Shown here piece by piece: positions 31,572 through 40,712 of a stretch of DNA of 64,000 nt. Made by a program: the position numbers and the translations under genes. The stretch is from Rhizobacter sp. Root404 (GTDB taxonomy: Bacteria; Pseudomonadota; Gammaproteobacteria; Burkholderiales; Burkholderiaceae_C): NCBI RefSeq assembly GCF_001425865.1, contig NZ_LMDS01000004.1, positions 685,515-749,514 on the forward strand. The letters are read 5' to 3'. Below the pieces are notes generated by a model, which did not search any database, was not told the origin of the DNA, and worked only from the letters and a program-made list of their open reading frames with translations. Each line of letters begins with the position of its first letter. Position 1 is the first letter of the stretch.

Positions 31572-33286
31572 ATGTCGCGGTGGGTGACCCGCCGCAGCTC
31601 GCTGCGCATGACTTGCAGGCGCAGCGGCTTGCTCAGGAAGCCGTCCATGCCCGCCTCGCGGCAGCGCCGTTCGGTCTCCTCGTCGACCGCCGCCGTGGCC
31701 GCGACGATCGCGAACGGCGCCACCCGGCCGGCGCGCTGCAGTTCGCGCAGCCGGCGCGTCGCGTCGATGCCGCCGAGCACCGGCATGTTGACGTCCATCA
31801 GCACCACGTCGGGCGGCGAGGCCTTGCATTGTTCGATCGCGTCGAGTCCGTCCGAGGCGCAGACCACGTCGTAGCCCAGCGCCTTGACCAGCCCGCTGGC
31901 GACCATGCGGTTCACGTCGTTGTCGTCGACGACCAGCACGCGGCGGCGCGGTTGCACCAGCGTCGACCAGGCGGAGGCCGGCCCGGCGCGCTGGCCGGTG
32001 TCGGCCCGCAGCGCGTGCTCGGTCAGGCGGCCGATGTCGCCGGGCGACAGCGGCTGCACGCGCACGCTCAGGGGTGCGGGATCGGGGCCGGTGAGTGTCG
32101 GCGAGCCCGCGTTCACCAGGTACAGCGGGATCGACTGGGCCGGCAGGCGCCGCGCCAGCGCGGTGACCTGCGCGAGCGTCGCGCTTGCCTCGTGGACGAC
32201 CAGCAGCGCGGGCGACGTGCCGTGCTGCTCGCCATCGAGCACGGCTTCGGCCGCCAGCACGCGATCGAAGCGCCGCACGCGCCAGCCGCTGCGCTGCAGC
32301 CGGCGCTCGAGCATCTCGGCCGCCGGTCCGTCGGTGTCGATCAGCCAGGCGCGTGCGCCGGAGGCGCAGGCCGCCGCCTCGACCGGCTGTTCGCCGCCGC
32401 GGCAGGTCCAGTCGAGCCGGAACAACGCTCCCTCGCCCGGCTCGGCCGAGAACTGCACGGTGCCGGTGGAGCTCGGACAGGTGCCGCTGGCTGTCGTCAG
32501 CATGCCGCCCGCGCCGGGTCGCGGGTGCAGTTCCTGCCTCAGCGACAGGCGCTGCAGCACGTGTTCGATGCGCGCCGCCGGCGCCAGTTCGCCGGTGCCG
32601 CCGGCCGTCATCTGCAGCACGGCGTCGCCGTTCGCGGCGAGGCTCACGTCGGCGTTCAGCACCACGAAGCCGGGCCCGATCACGTCGGACAGACCGGCCA
32701 GCAAGCGGTACAGGCCCGAGCGCAATGCCACCTCGTCGGCCTCGACGAGGACCGGTTCGTCCGTGCAATCGAAGGACACCGTCTGGTGCTTGCGGGCCAT
32801 CAGCGGCAGCACGTCGCGCACGGCGCGCGTGAAGCATTCCTGGACGTCGAAGCGGACCCGCGTCGGACGGGCCGACTGGCCGTGCCAGTGCCGCGTCAGA
32901 TCGGCCATCAAGCGCTCGATGTCGATCGGCTTGGCATACGCCGCATCGAAGCTGCCGTCGATCTCGGTCCACCTGTCATTGACGCCGAGGTCGCCGGTCA
33001 CCGCGATCAGGCGCGGCACGACGCCCGCGCCGTCCTCGGCGCCCGCGGCACGCACCTGGCGCGCCACCTGGATGCCGTTGAGCCTGGGCATGCGGATGTC
33101 GAGGATCGACACGTCGGGCCGCTCCGCCAGCGCCATCTGCAAGGCCTGCTCGCCCTCGTAGGCGACGACGACGCGGCAGCCGAATTCCAGGCGCAGCAAC
33201 TCGGCCAGCGTGTCGGCCGCGGACGGGCTGTCGTCCGCGACCAGAATGCGCATCTCCGAAACCGACCTGCCGTTGTCCGAACCCAT
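31568..33286 (-). CDS. REC - degenerate ATPase-like - pseudo-REC - REC protein
   Basis: 572 residues from ATG 33286 after AGGGACGGGAACG. The first receiver (MRILVADDSPSAADTLAELL, phospho-Asp in SILDIRMPRLNG) and the last (RRRVLVVDDNDVNRMVASGL; VVLMDVNMPVLGG) keep acidic pocket, Asp and Lys. Between them lie a segment positioned like a histidine-kinase ATPase but with no HisKA His, N-box Asn or clear Gly boxes, and a further receiver-like segment without DD/D residues. It looks like a hybrid kinase that lost catalysis and now acts as a two-receiver hub. It is upstream of nothing on its strand; the sigma-54 regulator and CheB-CheR kinase genes precede it in the same direction. Confidence 0.8.
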   Translation of the reverse strand: MGSDNGRSVSEMRILVADDSPSAADTLAELLRLEFGCRVVVAYEGEQALQMALAERPDVSILDIRMPRLNGIQVARQVRAAGAEDGAGVVPRLIAVTGDLGVNDRWTEIDGSFDAAYAKPIDIERLMADLTRHWHGQSARPTRVRFDVQECFTRAVRDVLPLMARKHQTVSFDCTDEPVLVEADEVALRSGLYRLLAGLSDVIGPGFVVLNADVSLAANGDAVLQMTAGGTGELAPAARIEHVLQRLSLRQELHPRPGAGGMLTTASGTCPSSTGTVQFSAEPGEGALFRLDWTCRGGEQPVEAAACASGARAWLIDTDGPAAEMLERRLQRSGWRVRRFDRVLAAEAVLDGEQHGTSPALLVVHEASATLAQVTALARRLPAQSIPLYLVNAGSPTLTGPDPAPLSVRVQPLSPGDIGRLTEHALRADTGQRAGPASAWSTLVQPRRRVLVVDDNDVNRMVASGLVKALGYDVVCASDGLDAIEQCKASPPDVVLMDVNMPVLGGIDATRRLRELQRAGRVAPFAIVAATAAVDEETERRCREAGMDGFLSKPLRLQVMRSELRRVTHRDI

Positions 33287-33322
33287 CGTTCCCGTCCCTG
33301 ACCGTTCCGGGTGGCGTGGGTG

Positions 33323-34729
33323 CTATCCCAGCTCGCCGTAGCCGGAGTGGGTGACGCCGCCGTTGTCGCGCTCGCCCTGCACCGGCACGGTCGAGTACTC
33401 CTTGAGCCGGTTGTAGAGCGTCTTCAGGCTGACGCCGAGCGCCGCGGCCGTGCGTTCTTTGTGGCGGCCGTAGTGCTCGAGCGTGGCCATCATCACCACC
33501 CGCTCGATTTCGGCAAGCGACGTGCCGATCTCGATCTGCAGCAACGAGGCGCCGACGGCCGGCGCCGACGGCGTCTCCCGGCTCGGCAGGCATTCGTCGT
33601 GGATCGTCGTCTCGGGCGCCATCACGTAGGCACGCTGGACGATGTTGCGCAACTCGCGCACGTTGCCCGGCCAGCGGTAGGAGCGCAGCCGCGCCAGCGC
33701 ATCCGGCGCGAAGCGCTTGGCCTGGCCCTCGCGGCGGCCGATCTCGTCCAGGAAGTGCTCGGCGATCAGCCCGATGTCCTCGCCGCGGTCGCGCAACGGT
33801 GGCACGTGGATCGGAAACACGTTCAATCGGTACAGCAGATCTTCCCGCAGCCGACCGTTCGCGACAGCCTGGGTCGGGTCGCGGTTGGAGGCGGCGACGA
33901 TCCGCACGTCGGCCTCCTGGGACTGCATCGAGCCGACGCGCATGAACGTGCCGGTCTCCAGCACGCGCAGCAGCTTGACCTGCAGGTCCAGCGGCATCTC
34001 GGTGATCTCGTCGAGGAACAGCGTGCCGCCGTTGGCGCGCTCGAAGAAGCCCTGGTGCTGGCGCTCGGCGCCGGTGAAACTGCCCTTCTCGTGGCCGAAG
34101 ATCTCGCTCTCGATCAGGTGCGGCGAGATCGCGCCGCAGTTGACCGCGAGGAAGGGCTTGGCGCGCCGCCGGCTCAGGTCGTGCACGGTGCGCGCGACCA
34201 GTTCCTTGCCGGTGCCGCTCTCGCCGGTCACGAACACCGTGATCGCGGTGCCGGACACGCGCAGGATCTGCTCGTGGACCTTGCGCATCGGCGCGGAGCG
34301 TCCCCACAGCAGGCCGAAGTGGCCCGCCTTCTCCAGCGTCTCCAGCATCCCCGCGGCATCGGTGTGCAGCGTCGACGGGCGCCGCAGCCGCGACAGCACG
34401 CCACGCAGCTGCTTGATGTTGAGCGGCTTGGTCAGGTAGTCCGCCGCGCCGAGCCGCAGCGCCTGCACCGAGGTCTCGACACTGGCATGGCCGGTGATCA
34501 GCACCACCTCCGACCGACCATGCGCCTTCAGCTGGTCGACCAGCCCGAGGCCGTTGCCATCGGGCAGCATCAGGTCCAGCAGCACCACGTCGGGCGCCTG
34601 CAGCGACATCCGCCTGCGCGCCGCCTGCAGCGAGTTGGCAGTGGCCACCGTGAACCCCTCCGCGGCGATGAGTGCAGCCATCATCTCGGCAGAATCATCG
34701 TCATCATCAACTACCAGTGCATGCGGCAC
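33323..34729 (-). CDS. NtrC-type sigma-54-dependent response regulator
   Basis: 468 residues from ATG 34729. Receiver domain: [20 protein letters not shown] with phospho-Asp in [16 protein letters not shown]+ domain: Walker [19 protein letters not shown], the sigma-54 contact loop as GSFTGA (Ala to Ser relative to GAFTGA), Walker [15 protein letters not shown]-terminal Fis-type helix-turn-helix: [19 protein letters not shown]. It would activate -24/-12 promoters and is therefore a candidate activator for the sigma-54-like elements in this window. It lies between the REC-hub gene (37 bp downstream) and a CheB-CheR hybrid kinase gene (about 170 bp upstream). Confidence 0.93.
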   Translation of the reverse strand: MPHALVVDDDDDSAEMMAALIAAEGFTVATANSLQAARRRMSLQAPDVVLLDLMLPDGNGLGLVDQLKAHGRSEVVLITGHASVETSVQALRLGAADYLTKPLNIKQLRGVLSRLRRPSTLHTDAAGMLETLEKAGHFGLLWGRSAPMRKVHEQILRVSGTAITVFVTGESGTGKELVARTVHDLSRRRAKPFLAVNCGAISPHLIESEIFGHEKGSFTGAERQHQGFFERANGGTLFLDEITEMPLDLQVKLLRVLETGTFMRVGSMQSQEADVRIVAASNRDPTQAVANGRLREDLLYRLNVFPIHVPPLRDRGEDIGLIAEHFLDEIGRREGQAKRFAPDALARLRSYRWPGNVRELRNIVQRAYVMAPETTIHDECLPSRETPSAPAVGASLLQIEIGTSLAEIERVVMMATLEHYGRHKERTAAALGVSLKTLYNRLKEYSTVPVQGERDNGGVTHSGYGELG

Positions 34730-34789
34730 CTTTTCATCCTCCGTCCGAGCATCGGGCCCCTGAACCCGAGAAACCAGGCACAGATTCGA

Positions 34790-34801
34790 CGTGAAGTCAC
34801 G
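34790..34801. promoter_or_regulatory. Inverted repeat upstream of the sigma-54 regulator gene
   Basis: CGTGAAGTCACG (arms CGTGA/TCACG) about 60 bases upstream of the regulator's start codon, within an AT-rich island (34800-34830). Possible operator; no regulator assigned. Confidence 0.35.
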
Positions 34802-34900
34802 ACGTCAATGTCCAAATTTATGCATTGCTCCGCGGCGATTCTGGACCGAAACCCCGGGCCTGCCGACGTGCCCGCACCGCGTCGAAACGCCGGACAACGC

Positions 34901-37900
34901 CTACACGTCGCCGGGAATTTCCCGCCGCGGCGCGAACGACAGGCGGCGCACCGTGTCGTGCAGCTGGTTGATGACGACGGGCTTGGTCAGGTGTGCGGTG
35001 AAGCCGGCCTCCATCGCGCGCTGAATTTCCTGCGGCCGGCCGAAGCCGGTCAGCGCGATCGCCGGGAGCGCACCGGTGCGTGGATCGCGGCGCACCTCGG
35101 CCACGAGTTCGTAGCCGTCCATGCCGGGCATCGCGACATCCGAGATCAGCAGGTCGAACGAACCGGCCGCGAGCGCGGCCAGCGCCGCGCGCGCGTTGTT
35201 GACCGCGGCGACCTCCGCGCCCTCGAGCCGCAGCAACGCCGCGAACGATTCGAGCGCGTCGTCGGCATCGTCCACGATCAGCAGGCGCAGCCCGGCCAGC
35301 GGCGCGTTCGACGCGCCCGCGATCAGGTCGCCGCTGCCCGCGCCCGCCATCGGCAACCAGACACTGAACGTCGCGCCCTGCCCCGGGCCGGCCGACGCCG
35401 CGGCCACGCGCCCGCCCTGCTCCTCGGCCAGGTGCTTGACCAGCGCCAGTCCGATGCCCATGCCGCCGTGCTGGCGCGTCGTGCTGCGGTCGGCCTGGCG
35501 GAACATCTCGAACACCGCGTCGACGAAGTCGGGCGGGATGCCCTGGCCGGTGTCGATCACGTCCAGGCGGCATTCGTCGCCGTCGGGCTGCAGGTGCAGT
35601 TCGATCCGGCCGCCGGACGGCGTGAACTTGAGCGCGTTGCTGACCAGGTTCCAGACGATCTGCTCAACCCGCACCGCGTCGGCGTAGACGATCATGTTCG
35701 GCTCGCCCGCATCGACCGAGATCGTCAGCCCCTTGACCGCCGCGTCTTCGGCCACCGCGTCGGCCACGCGGTGCACCACCGCCGGCCAGAACAACGGCGC
35801 CGCGTTGATCGTGAGCTTGCCGGTGCGCAGCCGCGACAGGTCGAGCAGGTCGTCGGTGATCTTGGCCTGGCTCAGCACGGCACGACGGATCACGTCGGCC
35901 GCGTGGGTCACGGCCGGCAGGCCGCGCGCCTCCGGCAGCCGCGCGAGCAGCTCGGCGTTGACATGGATCAGGTTCAGCGGGTGCTTCAGCTCGTGTGACA
36001 TCACCGCCAGGAACTCGTCCTTCATCGCGATCGCGCGCTGCAGTTCGGCGCGCACCTCGGTCTCCTTCTCGAGCAGCGCGCCGAGCTGGATTTCGGCCCG
36101 CTTGCTGTCGGTCAGGTCGCGCGCGATCTTGGCGTAGCCGACGAGGCGCCCCTCCTCGTACATCGGCGTCATGATGCCGCTGCAGAAGAACGAGCTGCCG
36201 TCCTGACGCAGGTGCCAGCGCTCGTCGCTCGCGCGCCCTTCCTCGCGGGCGATGTCGCGCTCGCGCTTCGGCGCGCCATCGGCCCGGTCGTGCAGGGTGA
36301 AGATCAGGTCGATCGGCTGGCCGACGATGTCGGCCTCGGTGAAGCCGAACATGCGGCGCGCGCCGCCGTTCCACGAGGTCACCGTGCCCTGCGGGTCGAG
36401 CGTGATGATCGCGAAATCCTTGGTGCTCTCGACCAGCAGCCGCACGTTCGCTTCGCCGAGCCGCACCTGCGCCTCGGCGCGCCGCGTGGCGCTGATGTCG
36501 ATGAAGGTCAGCACGGCGCCGCCGATCACGTCCTGGCGCGTGCGGTACGGAAGCACTCGCGTCAGGAAGGTGGTGCCGTCGGCGCCGCGCACCTCGCGCT
36601 CGGTGACGCGCAGCGATTCGAACGCGTCGATCGCGTCCTTCTCGAGATCCGGGTAGTCGAGGCTGTGGGTGATGTGCAGCAGCGAGCGCCCGAGGTCGCC
36701 GTTCAGCAGGTTGAAGAGTTGCGCGGCCCGCGGCGTGTAGCGCTTGATGCGCAGCGCGCGGTCGACGAAGATCGTCGCGATGTCGGTCGAGCTGACCAGG
36801 TTGAGCAGGTCGTCGTTCACTTGCGTCGCCTCGTCCACCTTGGCCTTGAGCTCCTGGTTGACGGTGATCAGTTCCTCGTTCAGCGACTGCAGCTCCTCCT
36901 TGCTCGTCTCCAGTTCCTCGGTGATCGAGCGCAGCTCCTCGTTCATCGACTGCAATTCCTCGTTCGAGGCGCGCAGTTCCTCGTGCGAGGTGGCCGAGTC
37001 GCCGAGGCTGCCGCGCAGTTCCTCGCGGGTGCGCTTGAGCTCCTCCTCGAGCATCACGACGGTCGGGTCGTGGCGGCCGCGGCCACTCGGCCGCGCGAGC
37101 ACGTGCTGCACCGCGTCGAACGCCACCAGCATGTAGCGTGTGCCGTTCTGGTCGACCGGCCGCACCACCATCGTGACCCAGACCGGTTCGTCGACGAGCT
37201 GCACCTGCACGCGCCGCGCCTCCACGCTCTTGCCCTCCTTGGTGGCCGTGAGCAGCGCGGTGCGCAGTTCGCTGGCCAGTTCCGGGCGCACCAGCTCGAG
37301 CAGGCCTTGCGACGGCGTGCCGGTCGCGAAGCGCAGGTAGGCCTCGCTCTGCAGCGTGGAGTGCAGCAGGTTGTACGACACGTCGGTCAGCACGCTGGCT
37401 GGTGCATAGGCGAGGCGGATCTGGTCGTGCACTTCGGCCGGCACGCCGAAGCGATTCAGCGCGTGCACGAGCCGCGGCGCCGGCAGCTTGAGCCGCATGT
37501 TCCACGGCAGCACCGGCATCGCGCTGCGGCGCATGCGCGGGACGTCGTCGGCGCTGTAGATGCGGTGCCGCTTGTCGACGAGCGTGAACAGGCCCTGGGC
37601 CGCGTCGGCCGATTCGGCGCTGCCCAGGAACAGCAGCCCGCCCGGCCGCAAGGAAAAGTGCAGCACCTGCATCACCTGCTGCTGCACCTCGCGATCGAGG
37701 TAGATCAGCAGGTTGCGACAGCACACCAGGTCGAGGTTGGAGAATGGCGGATCGCGCAGCAGGTTGTGGGCCGCGAACAGGATCTTCTCGCGCAGCTCCT
37801 TGCGCACGCGGTAGTGCGATTGGTCGCGCTGGAAGAAGTCGCGCAGACGCGCCAGCCGCACGTCGGTCGCGATCGAGCCGGGGTACACGCCGTTGCGCGC

Positions 37901-39028
37901 CAGCGCGATCGCGTGCTCGTCGATGTCGGACGCGAACACGTGGACCCCGACCGGCCGGCTCTGCCTTGCTGCCAGTTCGGACAGCACGATCGCGACCGAA
38001 TAGGCCTCCTCGCCGGTCGCGCAGCCGGCGACCCAGGCGCGTACGCGGCGCCCTTCCGACGCGGCCTTCTCGATGCCCGGCGCCAGCGCGCCTTCCAGGG
38101 CCTCGAATGCCGCCGGGTCGCGGAAGAAGTTGGTGACACTGATCAGCAGGTCCTTCAGCAGCGCCGCCGTCTCGTCCACATGCCGTTGAAGGTATCGGCT
38201 GTATTCCGGCAACGTCGCGACCTGCGTGACCTGCAGCCGCCGCTCGATGCGGCGCAGCACGGTGGCGGGCTTGTAATGCTTGAAGTCGTGGCCGGTGCGG
38301 TCGTGCAGCAGGCCCATGATCTCGTGCAGCGCGTGCTCCGCGGCGGCAGCCGCGGCCGGGCTCTCGGGCGCTTCGACCTGCAGGTTCAGCCCGTCGAAGG
38401 CGGGCAGCTCGATGTGGCGCGCGTTCGCCCACAGCTTGACCAGCCGCTCGCCCATCTCGGACGCCGAGACGACGATGTCGACCGCGCCCTCGGCGATCGC
38501 GCTCAGCGGCATCGAGTCGAACTCCGCCTCGGCCGGTGTCTGCGCCAGCGTGACGCCCCCACGCTCCTTGATGCGGCGCAGGCCCATCGCGCCGTCGCTG
38601 CCCATCCCGCTCAACACGATGCCGATGGCGCGTTCGCGGTGCACGTCCCCGAGCGCACGCAGGAACTTGTCGATCGCGGTGTTGGCCCGATCGCCCGCCG
38701 CCACCGGTGCGACCGACAGCGTGCCGTCGGCCAGCTGGAATTCCAGGCGCGGCGAGATCACGTAGACGCGATCGGGCTCGATCGGCAGCGACTCGGTCAC
38801 CTGCAGCACCGGCAGCCGCGCATTGCGCGCGAGGATCGACGCGAGGTGGCTTTCGTGATCGGGCGACAGATGGACCACGACGACGAACGCCATGCCGGAA
38901 TCGCCCGGCACCCCTTCGAACAGGCGCGTCAACGCGCTCAGCGCGCCGGCGGAGGCGCCGATGCCGACGACCGGGAAGTCGACCGGCAACGGTGCGGGCG
39001 CGTCGTCATGCGTCGTCGAGGGGTTCAT
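34901..39028 (-). CDS. CheB-CheR-PAS-histidine kinase-REC fusion
   Basis: 1,375 residues from ATG 39028 (no clear Shine-Dalgarno; an earlier in-frame start near 39147 is possible). Order: CheB methylesterase (VVGIGASAGALSALTRL, VVHLSPDHESH, LSGMGSDGAMGLR; about 20-205), CheR methyltransferase (WVAGCATGEEAYSVAIVL; LVCCRNLLIYLD; about 230-490), a Glu-rich coiled coil (NEELQSMNEELRSITEEL, about 685-760), PAS modules, HisKA (MSHELKHPLNLIHV), HATPase (NLVSNALKFT; DTGQGIPPDF; GGMGIGLALV) and a C-terminal receiver (DLLISDVAMPGMDG). All catalytic motifs look intact. Cytosolic. It is a self-contained methylation plus phosphorylation sensor and may signal to the adjacent sigma-54 regulator. Confidence 0.92.
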   Translation of the reverse strand: MNPSTTHDDAPAPLPVDFPVVGIGASAGALSALTRLFEGVPGDSGMAFVVVVHLSPDHESHLASILARNARLPVLQVTESLPIEPDRVYVISPRLEFQLADGTLSVAPVAAGDRANTAIDKFLRALGDVHRERAIGIVLSGMGSDGAMGLRRIKERGGVTLAQTPAEAEFDSMPLSAIAEGAVDIVVSASEMGERLVKLWANARHIELPAFDGLNLQVEAPESPAAAAAAEHALHEIMGLLHDRTGHDFKHYKPATVLRRIERRLQVTQVATLPEYSRYLQRHVDETAALLKDLLISVTNFFRDPAAFEALEGALAPGIEKAASEGRRVRAWVAGCATGEEAYSVAIVLSELAARQSRPVGVHVFASDIDEHAIALARNGVYPGSIATDVRLARLRDFFQRDQSHYRVRKELREKILFAAHNLLRDPPFSNLDLVCCRNLLIYLDREVQQQVMQVLHFSLRPGGLLFLGSAESADAAQGLFTLVDKRHRIYSADDVPRMRRSAMPVLPWNMRLKLPAPRLVHALNRFGVPAEVHDQIRLAYAPASVLTDVSYNLLHSTLQSEAYLRFATGTPSQGLLELVRPELASELRTALLTATKEGKSVEARRVQVQLVDEPVWVTMVVRPVDQNGTRYMLVAFDAVQHVLARPSGRGRHDPTVVMLEEELKRTREELRGSLGDSATSHEELRASNEELQSMNEELRSITEELETSKEELQSLNEELITVNQELKAKVDEATQVNDDLLNLVSSTDIATIFVDRALRIKRYTPRAAQLFNLLNGDLGRSLLHITHSLDYPDLEKDAIDAFESLRVTEREVRGADGTTFLTRVLPYRTRQDVIGGAVLTFIDISATRRAEAQVRLGEANVRLLVESTKDFAIITLDPQGTVTSWNGGARRMFGFTEADIVGQPIDLIFTLHDRADGAPKRERDIAREEGRASDERWHLRQDGSSFFCSGIMTPMYEEGRLVGYAKIARDLTDSKRAEIQLGALLEKETEVRAELQRAIAMKDEFLAVMSHELKHPLNLIHVNAELLARLPEARGLPAVTHAADVIRRAVLSQAKITDDLLDLSRLRTGKLTINAAPLFWPAVVHRVADAVAEDAAVKGLTISVDAGEPNMIVYADAVRVEQIVWNLVSNALKFTPSGGRIELHLQPDGDECRLDVIDTGQGIPPDFVDAVFEMFRQADRSTTRQHGGMGIGLALVKHLAEEQGGRVAAASAGPGQGATFSVWLPMAGAGSGDLIAGASNAPLAGLRLLIVDDADDALESFAALLRLEGAEVAAVNNARAALAALAAGSFDLLISDVAMPGMDGYELVAEVRRDPRTGALPAIALTGFGRPQEIQRAMEAGFTAHLTKPVVINQLHDTVRRLSFAPRREIPGDV

Positions 39029-39187
39029 CGGAGGTATTTTCTGGTCTCGGGGGAACCGGCACTCCGCGTGCCCGCCGACCCGTCCCGCGTGCCGCCCAGG
39101 ACGGGGCCGACCGGACTTTACAGCGCCGGCGTTCCGGTCATTGACCATGGCGGACACCCGACGCTGCTTCTTCGCTACGCTGTCCGG

Positions 39188-39949
39188 ATGACACGAAACC
39201 CTGCGCGGGACGAAGCGGTGCCGTCGGCGACTTGCGGACCAACCGCGCCGCGCGAGCTCGAGTCCGTCCGCCGCGCCAGCGTCCAGCTGCTGTCGATCCT
39301 GGGCCATGAATTGCGCAACCCGCTGAACGCGCTGGTCACGTCGGCCGAGGTGCTGCGCAGTGCGCCGCCCGGCAGCGCCGTCGCCGAAAGCGCGCGAGCG
39401 GTCATCGCGCGCCAGACGCGCAAGCTGTCGGACATGGTGGATCGCGTGCTGGAAGTGGGCCACCTGATGACGGACGACGTCGCGCTGTCGATCCAGCCCA
39501 CCGAGTTGCAGGCTGCGCTGCAGGCCGCCGTGTCGGCCGCGGCGCCGCAGGCCGACGCGAGCGGCCATGCACTGGCGCTGGATGCGCCCAACCCGATCCG
39601 CGTGAACGCCGATCCCGTGCGTGTCGCGCAGGTGATGGCGCAGTTGCTGGCGAACGCGCTGCGTCACACGCCGGCCGGCACCGCCGTCGTCGTGAGCCTG
39701 CGGCGCGATGGCGGCGACGCGGTGATCGGCGTGCGCGACACCGGCCCCGGCATCGACGCGGCCGTGCTGCCGCACGTGTTCGATCCGTTCGCGCCGAGCC
39801 GGCGCGGGGCCGACCGGACGGGCGCCGGCCTCGGCGTCGGGCTGGCGCTGGCGCGGCGCCTGATCGAAATGCAGGACGGTTCGATCACGGTCGCCAGCGC
39901 GCCCGGCCGCACCGTGTTCGAGTGGCGGATGCCGGCGCTCGACCCCTGA
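39188..39949 (+). CDS. Small soluble histidine kinase
   Basis: 253 residues from ATG 39188, with CCGG only as a weak upstream site. HisKA motif LLSILGHELRNPLNALVTSA, N-box QLLANALRHTP, G1 VRDTGPGIDAAV, G2 GAGLGVGLALARRLIEMQDG. There is no sensory domain or membrane segment, so input must come from a partner, possibly by dimerising with or being phosphorylated through the divergent CheB-CheR kinase whose gene starts 159 bp away. No receiver gene lies immediately downstream; the next DNA is a decayed gene graveyard. Confidence 0.88.
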   Translation: MTRNPARDEAVPSATCGPTAPRELESVRRASVQLLSILGHELRNPLNALVTSAEVLRSAPPGSAVAESARAVIARQTRKLSDMVDRVLEVGHLMTDDVALSIQPTELQAALQAAVSAAAPQADASGHALALDAPNPIRVNADPVRVAQVMAQLLANALRHTPAGTAVVVSLRRDGGDAVIGVRDTGPGIDAAVLPHVFDPFAPSRRGADRTGAGLGVGLALARRLIEMQDGSITVASAPGRTVFEWRMPALDP

Positions 39950-39969
39950 GCGCAGGCGACATGGCGGCG

Positions 39970-39984
39970 CGGCACGCCGCGTGC
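39970..39984 (+). promoter_or_regulatory. Sigma-54-like element before HAD remnant
   Basis: CGGCACGCCGCGTGC: GG-N10-GC spacing with GTGC at -12; differs by two bases from the element in front of the rpoN fragment (CGGCACGCCGGTTGC). Confidence 0.35.
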
Positions 39985-40021
39985 CCCGTGTCGGGATGAC
40001 CAGGCTGACCGCTCCGCCTGT

Positions 40022-40214
40022 TTCACCTTCACGCCGAACGCGCTGCCGGCACTGCGCCGGCTCGCGGAGGCCGGCTTCCTGCTGGTGGTCGTCAGCAACC
40101 AGCCGGCGTCGCGCAGCAGCGCTTCGGCCTGCCGGCGCTGCAGGAACTCGCGGACGCGATCGATGCGCAGCTGCACGAGGCCGGCGCCCCGCTGGCCGTC
40201 CACGTGGCAGAAGC
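40022..40214 (+). pseudogene. HAD-IIIA (GmhB-like) phosphatase remnant, frameshifted
   Basis: The reading FTPNALPALRRLAEAGFLLV, VVSNQPAS corresponds to the second motif region of HisB/GmhB-type HAD phosphatases (VVSNQSG). The frame breaks near 40112, after which another frame continues with QQRFGLPALQELADAIDAQL, HEAGAPLAVHVA, the expected next part of such a protein. Motif I, the zinc loop and motif IV are absent. An intact but catalytically odd HAD gene of the same family is 2 kb downstream at 42241, so this may be a decayed paralogue. Confidence 0.6.
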
Positions 40215-40269
40215 TGCGGGTCTGGCGGTCGTGAGCGCCTCGCCGCGCAGCGCCTGCACGATGAAATTT

Positions 40270-40522
40270 CCTGCGGATCGCCGTAGACCTGAGCCGCGTT
40301 GAAGATGCGGGCGGTCTCGGACAGCGCCGCGGGCACGGCCTGCGCGATGTCGACCTGCGTCAGCGAGAAGTTCGGGTGCTCACGCAACGCCGCGAGGTGG
40401 CGCGGGTCGCCGGTCGAGTCGTCGTCGAGTGCGAGCAAAAGGCGGCCGGCGCCGATCAGGCGCTTGCACAAGTGGCTGCCGATGAAGCCGGCACCGCCGG
40501 GGATCGCGATCAGGTCGTCCAT
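40270..40522 (-). pseudogene. NAD-dependent sugar epimerase/decarboxylase N-terminal remnant
   Basis: From ATG 40522: LIAIPGGAGFIGSHLCKRLI is the Rossmann motif of the UDP-glucuronate decarboxylase/epimerase family; HPNFSLTQVDIAQAVP and RIFNAAQVYGDPQEI follow. In intact relatives the IYNLA and SEVYGDP motifs are about 45 residues apart; here IFNAA runs straight into QVYGDPQ, showing an internal deletion, and the catalytic YxxxK and C-terminal domain are gone. It faces the HAD remnant. Once probably part of a nucleotide-sugar pathway with the UDP-glucose dehydrogenase next door. Confidence 0.65.
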
Positions 40523-40533
40523 CCCGGCCCTCG

Positions 40534-40548
40534 GCAAGGGGCAAGCCC
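40534..40548 (-). promoter_or_regulatory. Sigma-54-like element before epimerase remnant
   Basis: GGGCTTGCCCCTTGC on the minus strand, exact spacing, but only 12 bases from the ATG, so weaker as a promoter call. Confidence 0.3.
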
Positions 40549-40570
40549 GCCGGCGGCCGGGCGCCGCGCC

Positions 40571-40585
40571 GGGAACGCCGTGTGC
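40571..40585 (+). promoter_or_regulatory. Sigma-54-like element upstream of UDP-glucose dehydrogenase
   Basis: GGGAACGCCGTGTGC: exact spacing with GTGC at -12; 128 bases before the ATG at 40713. Confidence 0.35.
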
Positions 40586-40712
40586 CCCGCCCTGGGACCC
40601 CGTGACGCGGCGCCCCTGCAAGGCCGGTGCGTCCGGGGCACCGGTAATTACTGCGGCAACGGTGGGTGGGCATGGGGCTCGCCCGTCCGATCCGCCCAGC
40701 GAAGCGAAGCCC

